NCBI GenBank assembly: GCA_030248215.1
Contig: JASANG010000864.1
Span: 452,848-516,847 of the forward strand
Reading direction: 5' to 3'
DNA: 64,000 nt
From: Enoplolaimus lenunculus
Lineage: Eukaryota; Nematoda; Enoplea; Enoplida; Thoracostomopsidae
Shown here: in pieces, positions 19,873-31,863 of the stretch
Layout: each line of letters starts with the position of its first letter
How positions within the stretch are numbered: the first letter of the stretch is position 1
Program-made: the position numbers and the translations under genes
The notes under the pieces: generated by a model
Databases searched by the model: none
Told to the model about the DNA's origin: nothing
What the model saw: only the letters and a program-made list of their open reading frames with translations

Positions 19873-20027
19873 TCTTGTCTACGGCTATCCCACCAAACAC
19901 GCTAAAAGGGCTGATTGCCGCGGTATGCGTATTCGGGTATGTGGGTGTTTGCTTTCAACAATTGCAGGAACGTGAACTTTTACAGATTTGCCTATTTTCA
20001 GTGTTATTCCAAGTCGATATCTTCAAG
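19873..20027 (+). other. Possible exon, reading frame ambiguous
   Basis: Between an AG at 19871-19872 and a good donor CAAG|GTACTT at 20028, one frame reads STAIPPNTLKGLIAAVCVFG, YVGVCFQQLQERELLQ; a second reads LVYGYPTKHAKRADCRGMRI, RVCGCLLSTIAGT and stops. A GTTTCAG acceptor at about 20139 would close a 112-bp intron. Both frames look protein-like, so neither is secure. Confidence 0.2.
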
Positions 20028-20174
20028 GTACTTACACCAAAATAGCTTAATTATCCTCTCAAAACCTGTGGCTTCTGCGGGTATCGCCGTGGTATTTAAA
20101 CATGACACCTTTGACTGCTTGCAAACTACGTTTCAGGAAGAGTTCTGACGCTTTCAAAACGGTCATGTGCGTGG

Positions 20175-20633
20175 TACTGTAGTGACCCGAATAAGAGGCG
20201 GGAGACTGATATTTGTTTGGCCTTTCCAGAGGGTACCCCCTTGTTATTCGGTTACAGACTGTTATTTATTTTTACTTCGCGCTCCGCCGCCCTTCGTTAT
20301 TGATATATATCAGGTACTGCACTTATTCGTTGAATTAAACATTTATTTGTCTTATGTCAACAGCTTGAGCGATAATACAAGGTTTTACTTAGGAATGTAC
20401 TTTCAAAATTTAAGTATGCTTTATAATTTCGAACTCAACTTTATTTGGTCCTGGAGTTATTTATGCGCTACAATTAGGGTTATTTGACATTTATGGAGTC
20501 TAGGGTTTAGGGACTCTGTCCGCTTACGGACTCTTATTATGGATACTCACTCCAATTGATTCGGACTCAAAATAGGGACCCCCTCTTATTATCCCTCCCC
20601 CTCTTATTCGGGTCAATACAGCATCTCTTCACC
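20175..20633. mobile_element. Family C element, about 459 bp, complete
   Basis: From TACTGTAGTGACCCGAATAA to TTATTCGGGTCAATACAGCA. The interior TTGAGCGATAATACAAGG and TGAATTAAACATTTATTTGT is shared with all C copies. Confidence 0.85.
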
Positions 20634-20876
20634 TGATAATGTTGGAAAAAATATTCTTTGATATCGTTTGCTAACAAGGGGTATGGAAATTTTTCCCATT
20701 CTGGCAATTGCAAGAGTCAACTTACTAAGGTATAATTTAATTATTTGGTCAAACCTGGATGCGCCTAAAAGTAACCCCGGCCTGGTCTGCTATATTAACT
20801 TATTCAATACGAATCGCATATTTGACTTTAAGATTTTAAATGAAATTTCTAAACTCTTATGGCTCATGGACTAAAC

Positions 20877-21027
20877 GAGGACAGAGTGAGAGCTAAGCCC
20901 GCATAGAAAAATTTAGACCATTCTAGAAAATTTTCAACCTTGCTTGTAAGTCAACGAAAACGTTTTTATGCCCCATCTGAAACTGTTTTAAGCCCTCCCC
21001 CGTGCAAGGTGAGCTGGCTACGGGCCT
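20877..21027. mobile_element. Family E element, left end lost
   Basis: Starts inside at GAGGACAGAGTGAGAGC and ends AAGGTGAGCTGGCTACGGGC; interior TGCTTGTAAGTCAACGAAAA. Confidence 0.65.
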
Positions 21028-21878
21028 GAAACTCTTAAAGACACAAACCTAAAAATCACTGTGTAAATATCATCACTTTATGTCTATTTTGATTCCTTGT
21101 TCGGTTCCAGTTGAATTAAACTGTATCCATCACCAAGACATCCTGGATACAGCAACTGACAACGAAACTCATTTGATGACTTGGTTTAATGATGGTTGAA
21201 TATTGCACATTTTGGCGCCAGTTTTAGCTAGTAATTTTGGCTTCCTTAAAATGCGCGTGGGCCACGTGTAATGCGCGCCAATTTTATTAGTTTACAAATG
21301 TTCCATCAGTATATTCGCATCGCACGAACCCCGCTCAGCTTATGGCCATTATTCATGAACGTAAATGAAATGTTTTCGAATCTGGCTAACGTTACCACCG
21401 CACCGACGCAGCATAGGGGATACAAAACTTAAACCTAACCAATGGTAATTTTGTCGCTAACTGTTTGTTATTAACCAGATATGTAATAGGTTTCACCAAA
21501 ATATTAACCATTTCATACAGTATACGTCATTTAGAAACGACCAATCAATGTCCCGGATGTTGGCGTTTTTTCACAAGAATACTCCCTTGTGCTCGAAGTC
21601 GAACCACAAATTGTATGGTTTGTGTGGACTTGGGCGAAAACTCAAAATCACTACTAAAGTCGTCATTCTGGTGTTCAAATTAAAATTGAAATTCGTTTAT
21701 ATTCATTCTTACAGAATAATATTAATATATTTGAATCAACAAAACTAAAAGCGAAATCTGTGACGCTAAATTTGTTTATTTAAGCTTCAAATTAAAAGTT
21801 GTAAGCTTACAGTTGTTAATGTTTAGCAGAATTTCGCCCACGTTGTGATTTATAGCGCATTCGCTGTTCTAGTGTACT
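21028..21878. other. No gene or recognised element
   Basis: Mixed sequence. One short stretch after TTCGGTTCCAG (about 21112) reads in frame for about 28 codons to a TGA, with an acceptor-like context, but has no matching partner exon. Otherwise nothing. Confidence 0.5.
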
Positions 21879-21963
21879 TAGTCCGTCCAGCCATTTGCGC
21901 TTTACTTAAACTAATATTCAAGTTTAGTTAAGCTATAATTTACGTTTAAGTTTTTACAGAGTA
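21879..21963. repeat. Family K dispersed repeat, copy 2
   Basis: TAGTCCGTCCAGCCATTTGC, CAAGTTTAGTTAAGCTATAA and AAGTTTTTACAGAGTAT match 13953-14037. Confidence 0.65.
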
Positions 21964-23389
21964 TTTTTCACCCGATATTCTCAACTTTTCCTTGTCGCTT
22001 TTATGTATTTATAAACATTATAATAATTTACCGTAAAAAGAATAATCAGTTGCATTTATCTAAACAAATTTAGACATATTTTTGCGAAATTTGTTTGTAC
22101 ATCCCTGCAAACGGAGGCTTAGACTATTTTTAGATAATATCCCGATTCTTAGTGGTCGCTTTTTCTGTATAGCTGTACTTCCATATCCAACATTCGATGA
22201 TTTTGTCAACTTGGCTGTGTTTGTACTATTTTTACTAAATACATATTTTGTCGTGCTTTCGGTCCAAATAAACTTCTAGTCTTGTGTCTTGTCAAATACT
22301 GTTTCTAAAGATGTAACTAGCTGCAATATGCTATCAGGATATTGGTAATGTTAAAATTTAGTAGTCGACTTTGAATTCAATTCAATGTTTCTAAAATATA
22401 TTACTTAAGTGACACGCGTTCGATCGCTAAGTTCAAACGTTTTAGGTTCAGGTCACTGACCTCATTCAGTCTATTTCGTGTAAACCTTTCCAGTTGTCTT
22501 TACTAAAGCTTTCTCTAATACATCAGCTGGTTCAAACGAGCTCTAGCCCCCCCTACACATCCAAGATTTATTCGTAGAAAGGGGAACACGATGTAAAGAG
22601 GTAGTATAAATTTTGTCCGGCATAGAAATTTTTCAATTTTGTCAAAAAATAGTCAGCCCCGGACGGGGGAGGCAATGTTCACAAAAAGCCAGTGCTCTCG
22701 TTGCCCACGCATTGGCGACCCTGAGCTAAATAATATAAGCTAAAAGAATTAAAATTATTAAAATTTTCCAACATTTTGAGCTCGTGCAGTGTTTTAGTTT
22801 AAATGGCTATTGCTAGTAAACAAGTATTATTTACTGTGTTAAAAGGTCAGCGCTTACTGGATTTCGTATTTTGCAATTTCAAAGTATATCTGTCAATCTG
22901 CATCTGTATTTAGGATAACGGCGCTGGCTATTAATTAAAATAGTTCAAACTTTAGCATATGTGTATTTATTTTAGTTTGACAAGGTCAACCTCGTATGGT
23001 TCTAAGACGAGTAGTTTAATGGGCGGTCGGGGAAGCGGGTAGAGAAAAAGGCTGTTATGTGGTTTAAATTATTAATGCTACACGTTTTTTGTTATTCTTG
23101 CCTACAATAAACCGTCACCAATTGGTTTAACTTTTTAAGCCTACACAATATCAAAGTCTGTCTAATACTCAAGTTCCTAAGTCTAGCCTAATTGTCATTC
23201 TGGAACATTCCTACACCATTTGTTGTCTAAGCAAAGCTTAATCTTAAACCAGGGTCGGCTTAGGGATAAAAAAAGAAACTGTGCAATTGAACGCAACGTC
23301 AGATACAGATGATTCTGTGATGACCGAGACGTGTCTGGCAAAAGTGATGAACCACAATGTTTACTGTATGCTAATGGCAAACTTTCAAA
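21964..23389. other. Gene-free AT-rich stretch
   Basis: Short open frames only. A possible worn family E trace lies near 22540-22690. Nothing else supported. Confidence 0.5.
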
Positions 23390-23448
23390 GCGGAAAAATT
23401 GTAATGTAGGGACCTTAGCATTTTATCACCAAAAATTTCCTGACGTTA
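23390..23448. repeat. Family F fragment
   Basis: GGAAAAATTGTAATGTAGGG then ACCTTAGCATTTTATCACC resembles the 52841 copy. Confidence 0.5.
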
Positions 23449-23759
23449 CAGCCATGCGGGAGTAATTGTATGAGTTTTCAGCGTCTTTAAATTAATTCTC
23501 GTTTGCGCAGTTTTACGAGACCTTTGTAGTATTTACAAACACGGTGGTTTAATTTTGAATGAATCGATATTTACTATGGTGTTGTTGAGGTTTTATGAAC
23601 ATTTTAAGTAAGGTTTGAACTTATCATAAGGTTAAAAACGACCAGTTTACAGGATTTATGAGATTTAATATTTCTCGGTAGCGAAAGCGCGTGGCTACTC
23701 GCTGGTGAATCTACGAAAATTTGTCACCCCACAACTTGTCGCCTAACTGTCCTAAAACC

Positions 23760-24204
23760 TACTGTATTGACCCGAATAAGAGGGGAGGGGGTAATAACAG
23801 GAGGTCCCTATTTTGAGTCCGAATCAATAGGATTTCGTATCCCTAATAAGAGTCAGTAAGCGGATAGAGGCCCTAAGCCCTAATTAGAGTCCATAGTCAA
23901 TTATCGAAAATTGTAGCGCATAAATAACTCCAGGACAAAATAATTTGAGTTTGAAACTTCAAAGCGTGCGTGCATTTTGAAAGTACATTGCTAAGTATAA
24001 CCTTGTATTTTATCGCTCAAGCTATTGACACAAGACAAATACGTTTAATTCAACGGATAATTGTAGTACCGGATATATCAGTAACGAAGGGAGGCGGAGC
24101 GTGGGTTAAAAATAAATAACAGTCCGTAACCGAATAATAAGGGGGGTACCCTCTGGAGAGACCAAATAAATATCAGTCCCCCTCTTATTCGGGTCACTAC
24201 AGTA
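23760..24204. mobile_element. Family C element, 445 bp, complete
   Basis: From TACTGTATTGACCCGAATAA to TTATTCGGGTCACTACAGTA, same orientation as 11756, opposite to 20175. An ATG frame beginning in its right edge (24204-24545, 113 codons) runs into unrelated AT-rich sequence and is not convincing. Confidence 0.85.
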
Positions 24205-24973
24205 TGAATAATCTGATCATAATCCAAAGCGTATTCCTGAGCCTAAGCCTTAATGTGACAATAATGATAAAGACAAAAGCTGAATCGCCGATAGAAGTTT
24301 CTCGCTTTGGGTTAAAAAGCGTCACTCGGATCTCACTGCATGTTTGCTTCAATTTCCAGTTAGCAATTTTTTTGCATCCGTCATCCCATGGTAAACTTTT
24401 CTTAAAAGCAAGAATTCGGCTTGATCCATTAGTTAAACCCAAAAAAAATATCAAAACATCTTTTAAAAATTTAAAATATAAATCGAGTCGACATTTTTTC
24501 GACCGACAAAACCAACGCCAAAAATTTGAGATTGAATTAAACTAAAAATGTGCCGAAACAATCATTACTTTAATGGTACTTTACCTCATTATTACATTTA
24601 ATATATACGCACATTTTGTTTATACATGTGTTTATATTTATGTGTATATATATGCATATATATATGTATATACAGCTCATTGCTATTTTTTGATGTTTGC
24701 TTCCTATACGTGATGAACGTCTTTAACTCGCGTTTGGTTTGAATTTTTAATTTTAAACTACTTACATTGAATCGTTAATTTGAATACCCGTGAAAAATGA
24801 GACGAAAAGTAGTCAAGAGAATATTTTTAGGTTTTATGGGTTTCAACGGCGATCTGGCAAAGCTACTGAACTATGCTGGTTTGAAATTTTTGGTCGTAGC
24901 AGAAAGATATTTGCTTAATGATTTATAAGCAGAAAAAAATACATGAGCGTGACGAAGAAAAAAGGTAATAGTG

Positions 24974-25265
24974 GGATTCTGAAAGCCTACTGCAGTGCGA
25001 CTCAGTAGTATGTGCTAAGCAATTACTTAACCCTTTTGTCGTTTTTAAAGGCGTACTTCAGTTAATAAGTGAATAGTTTAGTCACTGATGAAATTTGATA
25101 TATTTCAGCATTATAGTTCACGTATATTAACATTGGCCTAATTAGAATTAAAGATTCGTGATATCTGCATAAAATAAAGCAAAACTATAGCTTTCTTAAG
25201 TCGGCGGCTTATGTAATTACAAAAGCGTAACTTAAGTAAAATACTTAAATAAGATTTCAGAAACC
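24974..25265. mobile_element. Family J element, degraded
   Basis: CTTTTGTCGTTTTTAAAGGC, CTTAAGTCGGCGGCTTATGT and TAACTTAAGTAAAATACTTA correspond in order to 47433-47785. Confidence 0.6.
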
Positions 25266-25430
25266 AAGCCATTATTAGCTTGGAGAATCGACTTGTATAA
25301 AATTTTACTGCAGTGGCTTTATCTAGGCTAACATTACATGATTTAGTATGAGCATAGTTTAACATTTTTTAATTTTAATTCTTCAAAATTCGTGTGTTCT
25401 ACTGTACAGAGTTGTGGAATACTTTAAATA

Positions 25431-25586
25431 TGTTCGTAGCCAGCTCACCTGTTTAGAGAGGCTAAACATTTGTCAAAGAGGACATACAAGAGTTTTCGAT
25501 TACGTACAAGCAAGGTTGAAAATTGTGTAGAGGGCATAATTATACCAAGAGCGCTACGCCCGCGATCCCTTTCTATCTACGGGCTC
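25431..25586. mobile_element. Family E element
   Basis: From TGTTCGTAGCCAGCTCACCT to TCTATCTACGGGCTCG; interior ACAAGCAAGGTTGAAAATTG. Confidence 0.75.
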
Positions 25587-27307
25587 GCTTGATAAACGTC
25601 GTTACCCTTGCTGGCGAAAATAATTAGGGAGCTCCAGCTCGAGCAAGGTCGTCCTTGAGCTTATACCAATTTGAGTTGTCCTGTCAAATCAAACCTAGTA
25701 TGCCTAAGTGTTTTATAGACGCGCCCGCGGTTATCCGAGCTGAGTAAAAAAATTTTGATGCCGGCATATCTGTGAATAAACAATTTCAAAGTGCAGCTAA
25801 AAAATCGTTATTCTATACCCTTTTTAAGAATCGGCAAACAGCGGTTCAATGTACATAGCTAGTATTTGCACCGTAACATTACACAATTGTATTGAACGCA
25901 GAAGAAAAATATAAGGATGAGTAAAGGCGGGTAGCGGATAAAGTAATTTTGTCTCGGTACATCCGTGCGTAAAAAATCAAATTTACTCGGTTAAACAGCA
26001 GGCCAGGTTAAAAATCTTACCCATTTACACCTCTGTAGACGCCTGTTTTCTTACCACTGCTCCGTTTGGTCGAAAGCTCTCGATCGATGCCATCTCGGCT
26101 GACGGAGCGTTAGTCGGGCGCAAGCCAACACGATTGGTAACATCCTGCCCAGTAAACCTAAATCTAAGCCTAAGCGTAAGCCTAACCATAGACCTAATCT
26201 TAATGTAAGCCTATGCGTTAGCGTCTCTATTGACCCCAGTCACAGTGTCTCTCAGTGAACAAACTCTGCAAGGCCATTGCTGGTCATCCAGTCAATACTT
26301 GCTTACGTACCAGATTCAAACTCTCATTCAAACTACACGTGCCAACTAAGCGGTAGTTTGAAAAAGACATCACAATATTACAAACTCAAGCGTCCGGAAG
26401 GTTAACGAATGTATTAATTTCCACTGTCTTTATTATGTCTCATAGGATTTTTCAATGCGACAATGGTGTTGGTTAATAATTACTCTTAGTTTTAAGACAA
26501 TCTAAGATCCGCTTCTATATATGTATATATGTATTTATATATTTATTACATTATATGTCATATATATAAATATATAAATATAATATATTAAATTAAATAA
26601 AACATATTATAAAAATAATATATATAATATCAATATAATATATAAAAATAAATAAAATACATGTTATAGAAATAATATATAATATAAATATTATATATAT
26701 TATAAATACATATATCTAAACTGAGACTTTGCCTTCAATCAATTAACAGTAGCACAAAAAGAAACAATTACTAAAAATATGGATCATCAATCCGTTCCTT
26801 TAACAACTGAACAAGTAAAGTCAACTAAACTTTGTTCAAAGTCGCATCCAAATCCAGCGTTGAGTTGAAATCAACCTGGTGTTTAACGTAAGGATACGGC
26901 AATGTTTGCCTTATTAACAATCACCACATGGTATGCGTTTAAATTCGAAAAATATATTTTATGCAGCGAAAATTTAAAACTACTTTAACCTGAGAGTGCA
27001 AATTATATATCGAAGCGACTGCAACTGACGAAAGTAAAATTTGAAATCTCAAGAGGCCCTGAAGCACCTCAATTGAGTCTTTGAATTACTCCTAGTGGCA
27101 TGGATAATGTTTTTTGCGTAACTTTACCGACACGCAGATTTGTGTTTTAAAATTTTTGACTCTTAAGACATTTTTTAATATTTGAAATTTTTTAGACCAG
27201 TCAATTCAATGAATTCTTAATTCTCAACCAGATTCAACAAATTGGTTATAATGTTTAAAAGTCAAAGCCTAAACGTAACCCAAAGCCTATTAATCCTATT
27301 CTAATAT
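25587..27307. other. Gene-free; AT microsatellite and a hexamer remnant
   Basis: Degraded CCTAAGC hexamers at about 26153-26220; AT-rich simple sequence (TATATATAA-type) at about 26515-26712. No supported gene. Confidence 0.6.
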
Positions 27308-27524
27308 AGACTGCAAAAAATGGTGAGTCAAATTAACTATCTCCGAAATGCGGCTTTTCGAGATTACTTACTCAAACTGTGTCGAATTCGACTCTGCCAG
27401 ACTCGAATTCGACTCACTGAGTAGCACGATTGGCTGTGGCAGAGTCGAATTTGACTCACTTTGTGTAGTCTCCAAATGCCTATTTCGGAGGAAGTCAATT
27501 TGACTCGCCATTTTTTTGCAGTGT
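27308..27524. mobile_element. Family D long-hairpin MITE
   Basis: AGACTGCAAAAAATGGTGAG at left, CTCGCCATTTTTTTGCAGTG at right; arms diverged relative to the 14184 copy. Confidence 0.8.
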
Positions 27525-27708
27525 TCTATTAATGCCGAAAAGTAAACTAGAGGCGTTTACACGAGAGTGGTCCCGTTTGAAAAACAAGATACTTATTTTT
27601 TTACAAAAATTAGAATTTTAATATTTGAATTTTCTTCACAGTCACAATTATATATTGACTCAATTACAGTATCGCAATTACAACACTTTTCTTCTCTACA
27701 CTGGTTGT

Positions 27709-27930
27709 GATCATTGTTACTTTTAGGGCCGTAGCAGTAGATGAAGCGTATTATTAAGCCTAAGTCTAAGCCCAGGCGTTGCAAAAGTGTATTCCTAAGC
27801 CTAAGCCTAAGCGTCACAAAAGTGTATTCCTAAGCCTAAGCCTAAACCTAAGCAAAAAAATGTAGTCTAGGAAGCCTACTCTTTTACAGACCCACCAGAA
27901 ACGGGAACAGCCCTAACAGTAACATAGGTC
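27709..27930 (-). mobile_element. Family B element with perfect 8-bp target duplication
   Basis: Left end GATCATTGTTACTTTTAGGG, right end CCTAACAGTAACATAGGTC. CTGGTTGT is repeated exactly at 27701-27708 and 27931-27938. Interior CCTAAGC hexamers with GTGTATTCCTAAGCCTAAGC units. Confidence 0.9.
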
Positions 27931-28605
27931 CTGGTTGTTATGACAACTAAAATTCAATTTTTCATATTCATAGCAATACTTAAAAAATATTAAATTTTGT
28001 TTAAATAAAACTTTCACTTCGAAAGTAAAATATCTCAAATTCGAGGGCCGTATATTGTGTGCGGCAGAATTCCGTTGAGAATTTATTCAATATATTTTTA
28101 AATTTTGGCCAAATTACACACGAATTGGGCCTTGTTTTGTTTGAAGTTGAACGAGAGCAGAGAGCGTACCTACGCTTGAGCCAATGAGTTAAACTCTTTG
28201 CTCGCGTGAGCGATTGTTTTGACGAGTAGTAATTAAAATTTTAAATTTCAAAACGTGAGAAAGTTTAACCGAACGCTGATTTGGTGCAAATATATAGTGT
28301 TATAGAGTTCATTTGGTTTAACTCAAAGAAATTTTTTTCCGTATTTTTGAGGTTAATATTATGTTTATGTTGATGTGTTTGTTTTTAAATTGTGGAATAT
28401 GGTTACTCAAATTTTACAGCCAAAGGATTTTTGAATTTGGAAACGTTTATTATTAGTGTCTTGTGTAATTGACTGTAAGTTCCAAAAAGCACTCTAATCT
28501 CAGGATTAATTGGCTAATAACAAATGCAGCGTATAAGGGTTAAAATGTGTGTTCTCGCAGAGCCGGACTTTGATCCTGACGCGGATCTTTTGAAGGATAA
28601 GGTGT

Positions 28606-29062
28606 TACAAGAAAAAACGAGGGTCCCCAATGACTCATCCCACCCCCAGACACGTTTTCATAGGGGTGAGATTTTTACAGCATTGCCTTATGAAAAAATG
28701 ACTCTCATTAAACAAAGACTCACCGGTCATTTTTACACAGCGTTGTATGAAAAACGAGGGTCCTCAATGACTGATCCCACCCCCAAACACGTTTTTCTAG
28801 GGGTGAGATTTTTATAGCATTGCCTTATGAAAAAATGACTCTCATTAAACAGAGACACGCCGGTCATTTTTACACAGTGTTGTATGAAAAAACGCGTTAA
28901 AAAACACTTCTAGTATATTTCATACCTACATTAGTTGTGTAAAAATGACCGGGAGTCTCTTTTTAATGAGGGGCTATTTTTTCCATACAGCAATACCATA
29001 AAAATGTACCCCCCATAAAAATGTGTCCGGAGATTATTTTTTGAGGCGGTCATTTTTTCATG
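28606..29062. repeat. 137-bp tandem duplication facing an inverted third copy
   Basis: GAGGGTCC starts at 28619 and 28756 (spacing 137), each unit ending CGGTCATTTTTACACAG. From 28933 the complement TGTGTAAAAATGACCGG begins and continues through CATTTTTTCATGCG. The whole forms an imperfect palindrome. A 97-codon + frame over it is by-product. Confidence 0.75.
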
Positions 29063-29289
29063 CGAACCCGGAAAAACCAACGGATTTCTTAGATATATCC
29101 GAATAGCCATGCATAGAATAGGTCCCTAAAATAGGCATAGGAATGAGAGACCATCGCTTAGGCTTTGGTTTAGATCCCTACAGTACCCCATAAGAAGCTA
29201 GCACCGGGTAAGAATCGTCAAAAATATTGTGAAAGACCAACTCACAAACCAGGCAATAACGCATCCATCTCGCCGATTTCAGTGGTGTC

Positions 29290-29376
29290 TTAGGTTCAGT
29301 TGTAAAGCGTTAAAATTTGACAGTACCAGAAACAACCGTAAAACATTAAAATTTGGCAGTACCAGAAACAACATAT
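29290..29376 (+). repeat. Short tandem duplication (about 36 bp x2)
   Basis: TTAAAATTTGACAGTACCAG and TTAAAATTTGGCAGTACCAG, each followed by AAACAAC. Confidence 0.75.
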
Positions 29377-29732
29377 TTAGGCTCAGGTTTAACTTTCACG
29401 GATGACTGAAACTTTGAGAGTCAACATTCTTCATTGTCAGCAAAATGCAAATAAGCTTCCACTCGCCTCAAAAGTAAACGCTGCTACAACCTGCTTATTA
29501 ACATATTAATCGACAAATTAGCTATATAATATTTTAGCGTAAAAACTGTCACATCAGCTTAATTTTAACGCACTATAAACTCCTCCTATTTCAACGTTAG
29601 TTTTAGGTTTCGATGACACTCGCAACGGTCCCAAAGGTGGGTTTTAGCTTGAAATCCAACCAAGATAACTCAAATTTGAAATGAGCAACAAAATTGTCTT
29701 GTCACCGTTCAATCGGTAAACTAATTATTGGG

Positions 29733-29788
29733 TCTCGTTTCAACTCGACGGGTATGTCAAATGATTTCAACTCGACGGATATGTCAAA
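29733..29788 (+). repeat. Short tandem duplication (28 bp x2)
   Basis: TTTCAACTCGACGGGTATGT and TTTCAACTCGACGGATATGT, each followed by CAAA. Confidence 0.8.
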
Positions 29789-30097
29789 GTAGTGGTCTTG
29801 TTTTTAGTTTGAGCATTTTTCGTGAAAATGAGTTAGAAAATGTTTATTAAACGGTACGATAATGTGGTTATTTATTTATTTATTTGGCCTTTTCATATTT
29901 TTTCTCGAAATCAAGCAAACACCAATAGTGTATATGAGATGAAGTTATACGGCGATTTTTCATCTTAAGTTATATTTTGTTTATAAATATTTTTTTACTA
30001 CAAACGACGGTTAACTTTTTCTATGGAGTTGTTTTGATGACACATTTTTAACTCAATGTAGACAGGACGATTAAAGATACTAACTGAATATTTTTTC

Positions 30098-30373
30098 ATT
30101 AACCCTTTATCACATGAATATTTTCAATTTCAAATGAGACGTACTTTCAAGCTAAGATTCGAACCCCAATCTCACAGGTGGGGGCTGTTAACGACGACCG
30201 CTGAGCTACAGAAATTTCACGCTCAAGCTCAAGGGTGCTCTTACGTCTTGTCGAGATTTTGCACAGCTCATATATGTTGAATTGCTAAACACTGCTCACA
30301 GTGTCTGCATTGCTCGTATATTATTGTATTTAGTTGCTCATAGTATATATACTCTATAAGTGAGAGGGTTAAT
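30098..30373 (-). mobile_element. piggyBac-like MITE (TTAA-CCC ends) with internal tRNA-like segment
   Basis: Left ATTAACCCTTTATCACATGA, right AAGTGAGAGGGTTAAT, i.e. TTAA followed by CCCT... on both sides, the target and terminal signature of piggyBac elements. On the minus strand about 30217-30152 reads TGTAGCTCAGCGGTCG (A-box-like) to GGGGTTCGAATCTTAG (B-box). 276 bp, no coding capacity. Confidence 0.75.
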
Positions 30374-31659
30374 TCAAATTATTCAAATCAACGTTGAAAT
30401 TCATTGTGGGTCTTTCAAACTCGAACATATCGAAGCATTGGTATCATTTTATTTATTTTGAATTTTTTCTTGCTTAAAGTTTGCAAAAAACAAGCATAAA
30501 AAAGTTGATCAATGGCTTTTTACTTATTTTTGGTTTAAGCAAAATATGACAATAATATACTGGCGATAACGTTTTTATGCAATATCCGTCAGTTGATGAG
30601 GAGATTTTGCAGACAAAAGTATGCCATATTGCTTTATTTGCCACAGACTCAACCATCTTTGGCGGTCTTTAGACAACGACGTTGCTGTAACGCAACACTT
30701 GTTTTATTTTTATCATCAGTTCATTTTTATACCTGGCTAAAATTCGGCACTTTTGTAATTTACATATTCGTTGCCTTGTATCAAAATTCAAAGCATGTAA
30801 ATGATGAAAAACGCTGCTCAAATTACGTATGTGGGGTGTTCCAGCTTTAATAATATAGATTTAGCAACAGTGTCAGTTAAATTGCCAAGATTATTGTGAA
30901 CGCTGCATTAACGGACACAGATCGTTCAGTTTTCAGAAACCTACATAGACACTGAACTTGGCAAATATAGAACTAAAACAGAGGTTCTAAAAGTTCACAA
31001 CGATTACTTTGACAACAATAAAGAATAGAAGACTAATGAAGTATAGATTTTTATTTGAGTTCCAAATATTGTGTTTAGTTGGCTTGGCTTAGCGACCGCC
31101 TAGTAACACCTTTGCCGTTTTGTGATTTGTTGAAACTTTTGCAACGGAACAGCATAGAGTTGCCCAGAATTTAGGCGGAATTTCTCCACAACAATCAATT
31201 CCTGTTCGTGTTCCTGCATTCAAAGATGTAGAAACTGGAATTTTTAAGGTTTTGTGGCAAATTATTGATAACTTGATGATGAAATAGCAGAAAATTCGCT
31301 TAAGCCATGGTTGTCAAGGTTTCGAAAACTCTAACAGCGATTCGGTGATGAAAATTATATAAATTCCGGTTCCTGTTCCAGTTCCTGCAAAGAAATTCAA
31401 TTCCTGTCCTGTTCCGTTTCCGACAAAATTTAGTACCTGTTGAAACCATGGTAGATATAGGTATTATAGTTTAAATGCAAATTTTTGACTGAATTTTTTC
31501 CAGAGCCGAAGCGGCATCACGAGATGCATTAGCATGAAATATGCTAAACTTTTCCTGAGCATCCTGAGAATCTATCCAGCGTGCCATCCAAATAGTTGAA
31601 AGGATTAATTTTTCTATTTGATCTATTCCGGAAGCGCTATACTTTGCGACTATTTTAAT

Positions 31660-31770
31660 GCCGTCTTAAAACGTCGTAAGACACCGTTCTGCGTCGTCCG
31701 GCACTGTAAGGCAGCACACTGTCAACCGGCGGGCGAATGGCGTCGTACGCAGGAGTTGTACTAGTGCTGC
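31660..31770. repeat. GC-richer family H-like remnant
   Basis: CGTCGTAAGACACCG, CGGCACTGTAAGGCAGC and AATGGCGTCGTACGC resemble the CGTACGGCGACG-type interior of H copies; no termini seen. Confidence 0.35.
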
Positions 31771-31774
31771 GTGA

Positions 31775-31863
31775 CAAATCTAAAGTTTTAGCCATTTTTC
31801 GCTTGAAAATGCGTCTAGTCTGAACCTTTTCAAGCGAAAAATAGCTAAAACTTTACCGATTTG
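31775..31863. ncRNA. Strong 28-bp hairpin with 17-nt loop, pre-miRNA-like (candidate)
   Basis: Arms 31782-31809 (AAAGTTTTAGCCATTTTTCG...) and 31827-31854 pair with a single mismatch; the loop is TGCGTCTAGTCTGAACC. After a small asymmetric bulge the stem extends by CAAATC/GATTTG. Size and shape fit a microRNA precursor on either strand, but a small palindromic MITE remnant would look the same. Confidence 0.3.

Noticed and set aside
20167-20487. 106-codon frame (similar ones at 11956-12276 and 61483-61764)
   Set aside because: Falls inside family C copies and is interrupted differently in each, so it is not a conserved transposon protein.
24204-24545. 113-codon ATG frame
   Set aside because: Starts in the last bases of a family C element and continues into AT-rich DNA; no domain.
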